DNA of 12,648 bases, from contig CANQYR010000020.1 in the NCBI GenBank assembly GCA_947628125.1, forward strand, positions 1-12,648, read 5' to 3'. Below are positions 6,541 through 12,648 of this stretch, piece after piece. Numbering within the stretch: position 1 is the first letter of the stretch; every line of letters begins with the position of its first letter. Position numbers and translations under genes: made by a program. Source of the DNA: an uncultured Bacilli bacterium (GTDB lineage Bacteria; Bacillota_I; Bacilli_A; RF39; UBA660). Below the pieces are notes generated by a model, which saw only the letters and a list, made by a program, of their open reading frames with translations, did not search any database and was not told where the DNA came from.

Positions 6541-7545
6541 ATGAAAAAAAGAAGGCTTTGGTTATTTTCTTTTTTCATGGTTTTTTCCTTTCTATTAGGA
6601 AAAAATGTTTTAGCAGAGAGTGTTACTATTGGTAGTAGTTCACAGTGGATAGATACCGCAAAAGAATGGACAAAGATAATGGAAGAAGATGGCAACTGGT
6701 ATTATTCTAATAGTGGTAATAGAACTTATTGGGAAGATGCTAGAAATGCTAGTGAGCGAACTAGTAATTGTGCCCTTATGGTTGTGCATTCTTTGCAAAG
6801 GTTTGGGGTGTTTGGTAAGAATAATAAGATATGGTCTGGTGATGATCATCAGTTAGTATATAGGCCAGCTTCAACGGAGAATGTTTTAAAGGCAATTGCT
6901 AATATTTATACTTATAGTGGTGTAAGTGAGGGTAGTATTGATTTAGAGCCAGGTGATATTTTATGCTTTAGTGGCCATATGAATATTTATATTGGTATGA
7001 ATGATAAAGATGTAAGGCAATATTTGGATGCCGGAAGAGGCACTAATACGACGCATGAAACAGGTGGTATTTGGAAAAGTTTTTTAAGGACTACTAATAC
7101 TCTTGGGAAACCTGTTTATGGTATTATTAGGTTAAAGTATAATGAAACGGTTGATATTGATATAGATAAGGGGACAACTAGTGAGAATAGTGGTGGTGAT
7201 GGTTCAACAATTGATCCAGGGGTAAATTTTCCTATTATTACTAATGGTGATTTTGATTGTGATACTGTTTTTCTAAATAAGGATGGCAGTGAAAAGGAAA
7301 TAAAAAAGATATTAGATGGTTTGTTTATTTTAATCCAGGTTGTTGCGCCTGTGGTGGCTATTGCTTTAACGATTATGGATTTTATTAAAACGCTTGCTAA
7401 TGGTGATGTAGCTAAGAAGGCTATAGTTAGGACTTTAAAGCGTATTTTGATTGCTTCTTTGATTGTCTTTTTACCGTTTTTGTTAGATTTATTGTTTCAT
7501 TTGTTTGGACTTTATGATTTATCTAGTTGCAATATAGGAAGGTAG
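6541..7545 (+). CDS. Divergent NlpC/P60- or CHAP-like cysteine peptidase fused to pilin-like two-helix module
   Basis: 334 residues from ATG 6541, with SD GAGGTG (6531-6536). Signal peptide 1-25 (NVLA). Residues ~33-200 read as a remote papain-fold wall hydrolase: RTSNCALMVVHSLQRFG (Cys77 in the nucleophile helix), LEPGDILCF (the strand pair before the histidine), SGHMNIYIG (His146) and YLDAG (Asp163 as possible third residue). The order and spacing match NlpC/P60 and CHAP enzymes, but the DCSG signature is replaced by SNCA, so the family call is less sure than for the gene before. A threonine/glycine linker leads to FDCDTVF, helix 1 (~259-284), loop KTLANGDVAKKAIVRTLKR, helix 2 (~300-323) and FGLYDLSSCNIGR. 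The tail is most like that of the 4315 gene. The end of the coding sequence supplies bases just before the SD of the VirB6-like gene. Confidence 0.78.
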   Translation: MKKRRLWLFSFFMVFSFLLGKNVLAESVTIGSSSQWIDTAKEWTKIMEEDGNWYYSNSGNRTYWEDARNASERTSNCALMVVHSLQRFGVFGKNNKIWSGDDHQLVYRPASTENVLKAIANIYTYSGVSEGSIDLEPGDILCFSGHMNIYIGMNDKDVRQYLDAGRGTNTTHETGGIWKSFLRTTNTLGKPVYGIIRLKYNETVDIDIDKGTTSENSGGDGSTIDPGVNFPIITNGDFDCDTVFLNKDGSEKEIKKILDGLFILIQVVAPVVAIALTIMDFIKTLANGDVAKKAIVRTLKRILIASLIVFLPFLLDLLFHLFGLYDLSSCNIGR

Positions 7546-7553
7546 GTGATATT

Positions 7554-9842
7554 ATGGGGCTTTTGATGAATTGGCTTAATGATATGTTTCATAAGATATT
7601 GTTATTTATTGATGGATGTATTTATTGGGCAGTTTCGCAAGCTTATCAGATTTTTATTAAATTAGCTGATGCACGAATTTTTCAGGATGAGGTTTTTAGT
7701 AATTTTGCGAGACGAATTTATGCAATTTTAGGGGTTGTAATGCTTTTTTATTTAGCCTATGCTTTACTTAATGCTTTAGTAGATCCGGATAAGGCTACGC
7801 AAGGGGATAAAAGTTTAACTAAGTTGGCCCAAAATATTGTTATTTCGTTAGTTATTTTAGGTTTTTTGCCAACTATTTTTGATTATGCTTATCGTATTCA
7901 AGGTATTATTTTTAAAGAAAATGTTATTGGTTCAATTATTTTTGGTTCCGGGTCTATAAGTTCTAGTGATACGGTAGATGATATAAGTAAGTATGGTAAT
8001 TATATTGCTTTTACGGCTTTGAATCCGTTTTTGAATCCGGAAAATTATAATGTTAGGTTGGCTAATAATTATAGTTGGTTTGATTTAAAAGGTGAGTTAA
8101 TTGATACTGGTAATTTTCCGGATATTGCAATTATGAGTTCTTGGGCGGTTGAAAAACAACCTTTAATAAGTGATTCGGATAAGTTTATTAGTTCTGAGCT
8201 TGATGCTAATGGTGATCCGATTGTAAAGAGTTTTTCCGAAGGGACAAATGTTAATCTTTCTTACCGGCCAATTATTTCTACGGCTGTTGGTTGTATACTT
8301 TTATATATTATTGCATCGTTTTGTTTGGATTTGGGTGTTCGAGTAGTTAAGTTTGCTTTTTGTCAAATTATTGCACCTATTCCAGTTGTGATGCGGATGA
8401 TTCCAGGTAGGAAAGGGACTTTTGATAAGTGGCTTAAGCTAACTTTGACGGTTTATTTTGAAGTTTTTATCAGAGTTTGTATTATGTATTTGATAATTTT
8501 CTTTTTTAGTCAGATTGCTGATTCGCCTTTGTTTAAATTTACCAATGGTGGAGTGCAGGGCGTGATTGTTTTAACGATTATTTTGATTGGTTTGTTTGCT
8601 TTTGCTAAGCAAGCTCCAAAGATGCTTGGTAATATGTTAGGTCTTGATTCAGGTAATTTAAGTTTAGGTATTAAAGATAAGCTTAAGGCTGGTGGTTTCT
8701 TTGCTGTTGGAGGAGCTGTTGGTGGAGGAGCATTATCTTTAGGACGTAATTTAGTAGCTGGTGGTCAAAATTTTGTTAATAAATGGAAAGCTAATAAAGA
8801 AATAGCAGATAGAGAGTTTGCTTATCATCGTGATAATGCTCTTTATGAAAATGATCATTGGAACCGAGTTGGTGAAGCAATGGATAATGCTAGAGCTGTT
8901 GGAGCTTATGGTAGATTAATTGGTCGTACTTTAATTAATGGAATAGGAGTAGGCTTATCAACTGCAGCAGGTGGAGCATCTGGAATGGTAAGAGGCGGTT
9001 ATAAAGCCAAGGATGCTAAAAATGCTCATGATGTTGGTAATGCGGTAATATCAGCATCTGCTGAAGCTGAAGCAGCTAGAGCCACTAGAGAAGGGCGTGC
9101 TGAAGCAGCAAGAGAAGCTCATCCAACTGCAGCAAGTATTCCAGTTGTTGGAGGTATGTTAGCAAGTGGAACTCAAGCTATTCAAAATGCAGTTGTATCT
9201 GCTGCTAACTTAATTCAAGGTGAAGCAAGTTATACTTTAACTGAATCTGAAAAATCGCGTAAAGAAGTTTTGGAAAAATGGCAGTCACTTGTTAAAAATT
9301 ACGAAAACTTATGGAAAGGTGAAAAAGCTTATATTGATGCTGAAGCAAATAAAAGAAATGCTAATGTTCAAGCCGTGGTTGCTCAAAATGACTTTAATAA
9401 TTTTGCTACCAATGTAAATAGTAATTATCAAAGTGAATTTACAAGAATTATGAAAAGTGATCCAACTAAGAAAGTCGAAGATGCAAGTAGAGAAGCTTAT
9501 GATGCGGTAAGAGGAGGTATTAGTCAAGCTGAAAGGACTAAGTTAATGAATCAAAAAGATCAATTTATTAAGCTTTATAAGGAAATGCAACAAGCTAATA
9601 AAGCTTCATCAAGAGCTGATAGTGTTCTAGAAGCAACTATTGACGAAATTAAGAAATCTAAAAAATCTGCATTGGATTCTAATATGGAACAAATTGATAA
9701 TTTTCGAAAAAATCATTCAGTTTATGAACAATACATTGGAAAAGCTGGAGATGCCATTAATAAAGCTCCAGTTACAGCAGAGTTAAATAATTTACGTTTA
9801 AAAGAAGATACATTACTTCAAAGAAAAAAAGATAATAAGTAA
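7554..9842 (+). CDS. VirB6/TrbL-like polytopic membrane protein with long soluble tail
   Basis: 762 residues from ATG 7554. I chose this over TTG 7527 because AGGTGAT (7544-7550) matches the 16S tail at good spacing and the longer form would run back over the previous gene. Residues 1-355 hold about seven membrane segments (~14-36, 57-75, 93-116, 239-258, 262-284, 296-320, 334-353) with a ~120-residue loop (~120-237). The segment ~270-310 (QIIAPIPVVM, RKGTFDKWLKLTLTVYFEVFIR) is typical of VirB6/TrbL channel proteins, with the K-W and aromatic-Arg helix after a proline turn. Residues ~360-762 are hydrophilic with glycine/alanine-rich stretches (~378-402, 450-480, 528-555) and then charged helices likely to form coiled coil (~560-760). 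In T4SS the VirB6 family forms the inner-membrane channel. The tail uses more AAA, GGA and GCA codons than the membrane half. It stands directly before VirB3- and VirB4-like genes, supporting the call. Confidence 0.8.
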   Translation: MGLLMNWLNDMFHKILLFIDGCIYWAVSQAYQIFIKLADARIFQDEVFSNFARRIYAILGVVMLFYLAYALLNALVDPDKATQGDKSLTKLAQNIVISLVILGFLPTIFDYAYRIQGIIFKENVIGSIIFGSGSISSSDTVDDISKYGNYIAFTALNPFLNPENYNVRLANNYSWFDLKGELIDTGNFPDIAIMSSWAVEKQPLISDSDKFISSELDANGDPIVKSFSEGTNVNLSYRPIISTAVGCILLYIIASFCLDLGVRVVKFAFCQIIAPIPVVMRMIPGRKGTFDKWLKLTLTVYFEVFIRVCIMYLIIFFFSQIADSPLFKFTNGGVQGVIVLTIILIGLFAFAKQAPKMLGNMLGLDSGNLSLGIKDKLKAGGFFAVGGAVGGGALSLGRNLVAGGQNFVNKWKANKEIADREFAYHRDNALYENDHWNRVGEAMDNARAVGAYGRLIGRTLINGIGVGLSTAAGGASGMVRGGYKAKDAKNAHDVGNAVISASAEAEAARATREGRAEAAREAHPTAASIPVVGGMLASGTQAIQNAVVSAANLIQGEASYTLTESEKSRKEVLEKWQSLVKNYENLWKGEKAYIDAEANKRNANVQAVVAQNDFNNFATNVNSNYQSEFTRIMKSDPTKKVEDASREAYDAVRGGISQAERTKLMNQKDQFIKLYKEMQQANKASSRADSVLEATIDEIKKSKKSALDSNMEQIDNFRKNHSVYEQYIGKAGDAINKAPVTAELNNLRLKEDTLLQRKKDNK

Positions 9843-9859
9843 GGAAAGGGGAATAACAA

Positions 9860-10177
9860 ATGAATAATAATTATTTGATACCGGCCAATACTAAGAAGTC
9901 AAAGTTAATTTTAGGCTTTTTTACAGGGGTGGATTTAGCTATTTTTGCTAGTGGGTGTTCGGTGACGCTTTTGATGTTAATAATTTTTCAAGGAATGAAT
10001 TTTACAACGGCTTTGATTGTACTTTTGCCGGCACTTATTTCAGGGTTTTTAGTTATCCCTGTTCCTAATTATCATAATGTGTTACAATTAATTACGAATA
10101 TTACTTTGTATTTGTTAGGAAGGAAAAGATATTATTGGAAGGGATGGTGTATACTAGATGAGCAAAAAGAAAGATGA
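9860..10177 (+). CDS. VirB3/PrgI-family-like inner-membrane T4SS protein
   Basis: 105 residues. The N-terminus YLIPANTKKSKLILGFFTGVDL is the typical PrgI/TcpE-type start (tyrosine, Ile-Pro, basic residues, then a glycine-aromatic hairpin). It is followed by two membrane helices (~20-45 and ~48-68), a proline turn (IPVPNYHN) and a basic, aromatic C-terminus (LLGRKRYYWKGW). Size, two helices and position directly before the VirB4-like genes agree with VirB3, which anchors VirB4 to the membrane. The SD is GGAAAGGGG (9843-9851). The last 20 bases overlap the next gene in another frame. Confidence 0.75.
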   Translation: MNNNYLIPANTKKSKLILGFFTGVDLAIFASGCSVTLLMLIIFQGMNFTTALIVLLPALISGFLVIPVPNYHNVLQLITNITLYLLGRKRYYWKGWCILDEQKER

Positions 10178-10730
10178 AAAGGAATTATTAAGTAAGTGGA
10201 GTGAAGATTGGGTACCGATTAAAAATATTTTGAATGGGATGATTTTACTTGAGAATGGTGAGTATGTAACAGGTATTAAGATTGCGCCCCGAAATATATT
10301 TATTTTGGATGCTGGGACAAGAGATAATGCTATTTATCAATTGCAGAATTTTTATAACACGATTAATTTTGAGTTTTGGTTAGTTGTGGCAGATAGGCCT
10401 GTTGATATTCAAGTTTATTTATCACAATTACAGATTTTGTATAATAATTCCAAAAATAGTATTACACGGAAGTTAATTACACAGGATATTAATAAGGCTA
10501 ATATGTTTACTTCGGCGGAGTATAATGTTGTGGATACTGAGTATTATATTTTGTTTAAGGAAAAAAAGTTGGATGTTATTCAAAAAAGGTTGCATCAGAT
10601 GATTAGTAATTTAGCTAATTGTGGTTTGAATAGTCAGCAGACATCTAATAATGATTTAAGGGTAATTTTGGATAACTTCTTTAATGGTGGAGTTATGACT
10701 CCTTATAGTGGGATGGTGATGACGAAGTGA
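10158..10730 (+). CDS. Stand-alone VirB4/TraC N-terminal-domain-like protein
   Basis: 190 residues. It begins inside the upstream gene (20-base overlap) with only a distant SD-like AAGGGA, so coupled translation is likely. No membrane helix is seen. The order WVPIKNILNGMILLENGEYVTGIKIAP, then a helix with DNAIYQLQNFYNTINFEFWLVVADRP, matches the N-terminal part of VirB4/TraC/TraE ATPases of Gram-positive elements, where it precedes the motor in a single chain. There is no Walker motif. It ends four bases into the ATPase gene (GTGA overlap), so the two proteins are made in step and probably form one split VirB4. It could also be a separate adaptor subunit. A sequencing frameshift is less likely, because the ATPase has its own GTG start in the overlap. 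Confidence 0.7.
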   Translation: MSKKKDEKELLSKWSEDWVPIKNILNGMILLENGEYVTGIKIAPRNIFILDAGTRDNAIYQLQNFYNTINFEFWLVVADRPVDIQVYLSQLQILYNNSKNSITRKLITQDINKANMFTSAEYNVVDTEYYILFKEKKLDVIQKRLHQMISNLANCGLNSQQTSNNDLRVILDNFFNGGVMTPYSGMVMTK

Positions 10731-12511
10731 ATTTGAAGGCCCAGATAGCGCCTAAGGGTGTAGAGTTTAAGCCAACTGAGTTTATGATGAGTGGCAAATA
10801 TTGTACTATTTTGACGGTGGTAAGTTTTCCGAAGTTTATTTCACAAGGATATTTGGCTAATTTGACTAATTTGTCAGGTATTAAGATTGTAGCTAAGCAT
10901 ATTCCGATTGAGCTTTCTACTTTGCAGCGGATGATTAATAAGGAGATTGCGGATTTAAAAAATAGGTATCAAACGGAAAGAGATCGGACGATTCAGGAGC
11001 GTATTAGGCAAGATTATGAATCTTTGGAGCAGTTTATTTCTATGCTTGTTGCGACGCAGGCACGAATTTTTGATTTTCAATTACATATTTTTATTTCAGC
11101 AGATACTAAAGATGAGATGAATAATAAGAAGATGCAGGTTCGTAATTATTTGGATGCTTTGGGTATGCGGGGTATTTCTTTGATGTTTGAACAGGAGAAG
11201 GTTATTAAGTCCATGCTTCCTATTTTCCCTAAGCAAGATGTGGAGGAAAGAGTTGGAGCGCCGATTCCTTCTGTTACTATCGCAGCTATGTATCCATTTA
11301 TTTTTGATAGTATTAAGGATCCTGGTAATAGTACTTTGTTTGGTGTTGATTTTTCTGGTGGTGTGGTTTTATTCAATCAGTTTTTATATCAGATTAAGAA
11401 GGAACATAACCGAAATAATGCTAATATGATTATTTTAGGTACTACTGGTTCTGGTAAGTCAACGGCTGCAAAGTTATTACTTAGAAGTCATGTTCGTAAT
11501 GAGTATAAGATTGTTTGTGTTGATCCGGAAGGTGAGCTTAAGGATATGGCTTTGGCTATGGGTGGCGATTTTCTTGATCTTGGTAAAGGTGGAGAATTTG
11601 GTATGGTCAATCCTTTAGAGATCGTAATTGATGCGGATGAAGATGAGATAGCGCAGGGGCTTGGTTATACGGTTTTGACAAGAACTTTACAGCAGTTGAA
11701 GGCGTTTATGAAGTATTATTCACCTGATATTGAAGAGGATGTACTTACGATGTTTACTGAGGTTGTAGGGGATACTTATAAGCGTTATAAGATTGATTAT
11801 GATACTGATTATACAAAGTTTACGAGTGAAGATTATCCAACTTTTGATGATGTTTATGCAACTATTAAGGGCCGGTTGTTGTCCATGAATGAGCGGACTC
11901 ATGAGCGAGATATTATGGAGCGTTTGGAGTTAAAGATTAGACCGCTTGTTAAGGAGCTTCGGTATTATTTTACCGGTCATACGACTTTGAATATTAATAG
12001 CGATTTTATTGTTTTTAATATTAGGGAGCTTATGAATGCTGATGAAAATGTTAGAAATGCTTTATTTTTCAATGTTTTGAAGTATGCATGGGGTTTATGT
12101 TTGGATCCTAGTGTTAATACGGTTATGTATGTTGATGAGGCTCATGTTTTATTGTCAACTAAAAATGAGTTAGGAGCAGAGTTTTTAGCTAATATTCAAA
12201 GGCGGAGTCGAAAGTATAATACAGGTACGATTATTGTTACACAGCAACCTACTGATTTTGCCGCCCCTAGTGTTTTGGTGCATGGTAAGGCAATTTTTGA
12301 TAATGCGGCTTATTATTTAATTATGGGTTTAAGAAAGCAAGCTATTGATGATTTATCAAAATTGATTGATTTAAATGAAAGTGAAAAAGAAAGCATAAAG
12401 TATTATAATCAAGGTGAAGCTTTGTTTGTCTGTGGTAATAGGCGAATGCGTATTAATGTTATTGTCACTCAAGATGAGTTAGATTCTTTTGGAAGTGGCG
12501 GTGGCTTATAA
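10727..12511 (+). CDS. VirB4/TraC-like T4SS ATPase
   Basis: 594 residues from GTG 10727, overlapping the TGA of the gene before. No clear SD is seen, which fits coupling. Residues ~6-165 are the VirB4 middle region (IAPKGVEFKPTEF, YCTILTVVSFP, a long charged helix ~65-105, then FDFQLHIFISADT). The motor follows: Walker A GTTGSGKST (238-246), VDPEGE (265-270, the strand following Walker A in this family), Walker B VMYVDEAH (466-473), the RRSRKYNTG region (492-500) and TQQPTDF (505-511). All nucleotide-binding motifs are intact. VirB4 enzymes are hexameric cytoplasmic ATPases that drive pilus assembly and substrate transfer, docked to VirB3/VirB6. The length fits a VirB4 lacking the extra N-terminal domain, which here is encoded by the gene before. 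The product ends SFGSGGGL. Confidence 0.93.
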   Translation: MNLKAQIAPKGVEFKPTEFMMSGKYCTILTVVSFPKFISQGYLANLTNLSGIKIVAKHIPIELSTLQRMINKEIADLKNRYQTERDRTIQERIRQDYESLEQFISMLVATQARIFDFQLHIFISADTKDEMNNKKMQVRNYLDALGMRGISLMFEQEKVIKSMLPIFPKQDVEERVGAPIPSVTIAAMYPFIFDSIKDPGNSTLFGVDFSGGVVLFNQFLYQIKKEHNRNNANMIILGTTGSGKSTAAKLLLRSHVRNEYKIVCVDPEGELKDMALAMGGDFLDLGKGGEFGMVNPLEIVIDADEDEIAQGLGYTVLTRTLQQLKAFMKYYSPDIEEDVLTMFTEVVGDTYKRYKIDYDTDYTKFTSEDYPTFDDVYATIKGRLLSMNERTHERDIMERLELKIRPLVKELRYYFTGHTTLNINSDFIVFNIRELMNADENVRNALFFNVLKYAWGLCLDPSVNTVMYVDEAHVLLSTKNELGAEFLANIQRRSRKYNTGTIIVTQQPTDFAAPSVLVHGKAIFDNAAYYLIMGLRKQAIDDLSKLIDLNESEKESIKYYNQGEALFVCGNRRMRINVIVTQDELDSFGSGGGL

Positions 12512-12609
12512 TGGTTAAACATTATAAGTTTTTTTTAATTTTTGAAGTAAAGAAAGCGTCAAACTTCTTTTTAAATTATTGCTTTAGGGGGGGGGGTAGT
12601 ATGTTATAA
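12511..12609 (+). other. Short open frame of doubtful coding value crossing the G run
   Basis: ATG 12511 overlaps the stop of the ATPase gene (TAATG) and gives 32 residues with no recognisable feature, ending in glycines from the G run and then Met-Leu-stop. With one G fewer (or two more) the frame would stay open and join the ATG at 12629 in frame; with one more G it would stop at once. The promoter-like sequence inside it suggests the stretch is mainly intergenic. I do not count it as a confident gene. Confidence 0.25.
12587..12596 (+). repeat. Homopolymer of ten G
   Basis: A run of ten G in otherwise very AT-rich DNA, flanked by CTTTA and TAGTATG. It lies just upstream of the -10-like TATAAG (12605-12610), in the stretch where the -35 and spacer should be. 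Such runs are prone to slipped-strand change and also to assembly error. Confidence 0.9.
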
Positions 12610-12610
12610 G
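12602..12610 (+). promoter_or_regulatory. Extended -10-like promoter before the gene at 12629
   Basis: TGTTATAAG differs by one base from the extended -10 at 2649-2657. The base 7 downstream (12617) is the first base of the SD AGGGTGA, the same very short leader design as at 650 and 2676. A possible -35, TTGCTT (12579-12584), is 20 bases away and would be at 17 bases if the G run were three shorter. Confidence 0.4.
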
Positions 12611-12628
12611 AATAATAGGGTGACCTAT

Positions 12629-12648
12629 ATGAAGCTTAAAAAATATGA
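12629..12648 (+). CDS. Start of a further gene, cut by the window edge
   Basis: ATG 12629 has AGGGTGA (12617-12623) 5 bases upstream and reads MKLKKY before the sequence ends. The basic start would fit a signal peptide as in the other genes of the cluster, but too little is visible to name it. Confidence 0.5.

Noticed and set aside
6218..6849. Open frames on the - strand within the NlpC/P60 and third hydrolase genes, and similar ones at 9309-9527, 11146-11376 and 11720-11902
   Set aside because: Each lies wholly or mostly inside a well-supported + strand gene, has no convincing SD and shows the low-complexity content of antisense reading.
10700..10740. Frameshift breaking one VirB4 gene into two
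   Set aside because: The GTGA overlap supplies a proper start for the ATPase, and the downstream protein begins at a sensible domain edge; kept as a checkable alternative only.
11187..11429. Second + strand open frame inside the VirB4-like ATPase gene
   Set aside because: It overlaps conserved VirB4 sequence in another frame and has no family features.
12549..12570. Hairpin AAAGAA/TTCTTT as a terminator after the ATPase gene
   Set aside because: The stem is six pairs, nearly all A-T, with a 10-base loop and a poor T run; too weak to call.
650..12648. A complete integrative conjugative element
   Set aside because: No relaxase, coupling ATPase, integrase, excisionase, oriT-like or att repeats are visible, and engB lies inside; the window may simply be too short, so I do not claim mobility.

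Overview
The window is AT-rich DNA with strong Shine-Dalgarno (SD) sites and TGA used as a real stop: genes end in TAA, TAG or TGA, and TGA stops overlap downstream starts. Tryptophan is TGG. This suggests a low-GC Bacillota of the uncultured Bacilli / Mollicutes-related kind using genetic code 11, not a Mycoplasma with recoded TGA. All genes I accept lie on the + strand.

Layout. 1-528 is the 3' part of an Rpn/PD-(D/E)XK-type nuclease-transposase gene, closed by a terminator. From 650 to the right edge runs a cluster that looks like a Gram-positive type IV secretion (T4SS-like) machine. In order it holds a large exported protein ending in a two-helix pilin-like module (650-2059), the housekeeping ribosome-assembly GTPase EngB/YsxC (2062-2640), three smaller pilin-like proteins (2676-3467, 3464-3838, 3915-4298), and three cell-wall-enzyme-like proteins (4315-5526 amidase_3-like, 5529-6503 NlpC/P60, 6541-7545 divergent NlpC/CHAP-like) that each end in a pilin-like two-helix module. 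It continues with a VirB6/TrbL-like polytopic protein with a long soluble tail (7554-9842), a VirB3/PrgI-like protein (9860-10177), a stand-alone VirB4 N-terminal-like protein (10158-10730), a VirB4/TraC ATPase (10727-12511) and the first codons of another gene (12629 to the edge).

How it may work together (inference): VirB3-, VirB4- and VirB6-like proteins form the membrane/ATPase core. The seven two-helix modules are VirB2-like pilin candidates or membrane subunits. The fused amidase and peptidases would be held on the outer face of the membrane to open peptidoglycan for the channel. No relaxase, coupling ATPase, integrase or att site is visible here, and a housekeeping gene sits inside the cluster. 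A chromosomally fixed secretion or surface apparatus is therefore as likely as a conjugative element.

Regulation. Five promoters with closely similar -10 regions (TATAAT or TATAAG, four of them extended TGn-TATAA) lie just before genes at 650, 2676, 3915, 6541 and 12629. Each would give a very short leader starting at or near the SD. Terminators are seen at 554-575 and 3837-3869. A run of ten G (12587-12596) lies inside the last promoter region and is a candidate phase-variable tract. No tRNA, rRNA, CRISPR or riboswitch was recognised.
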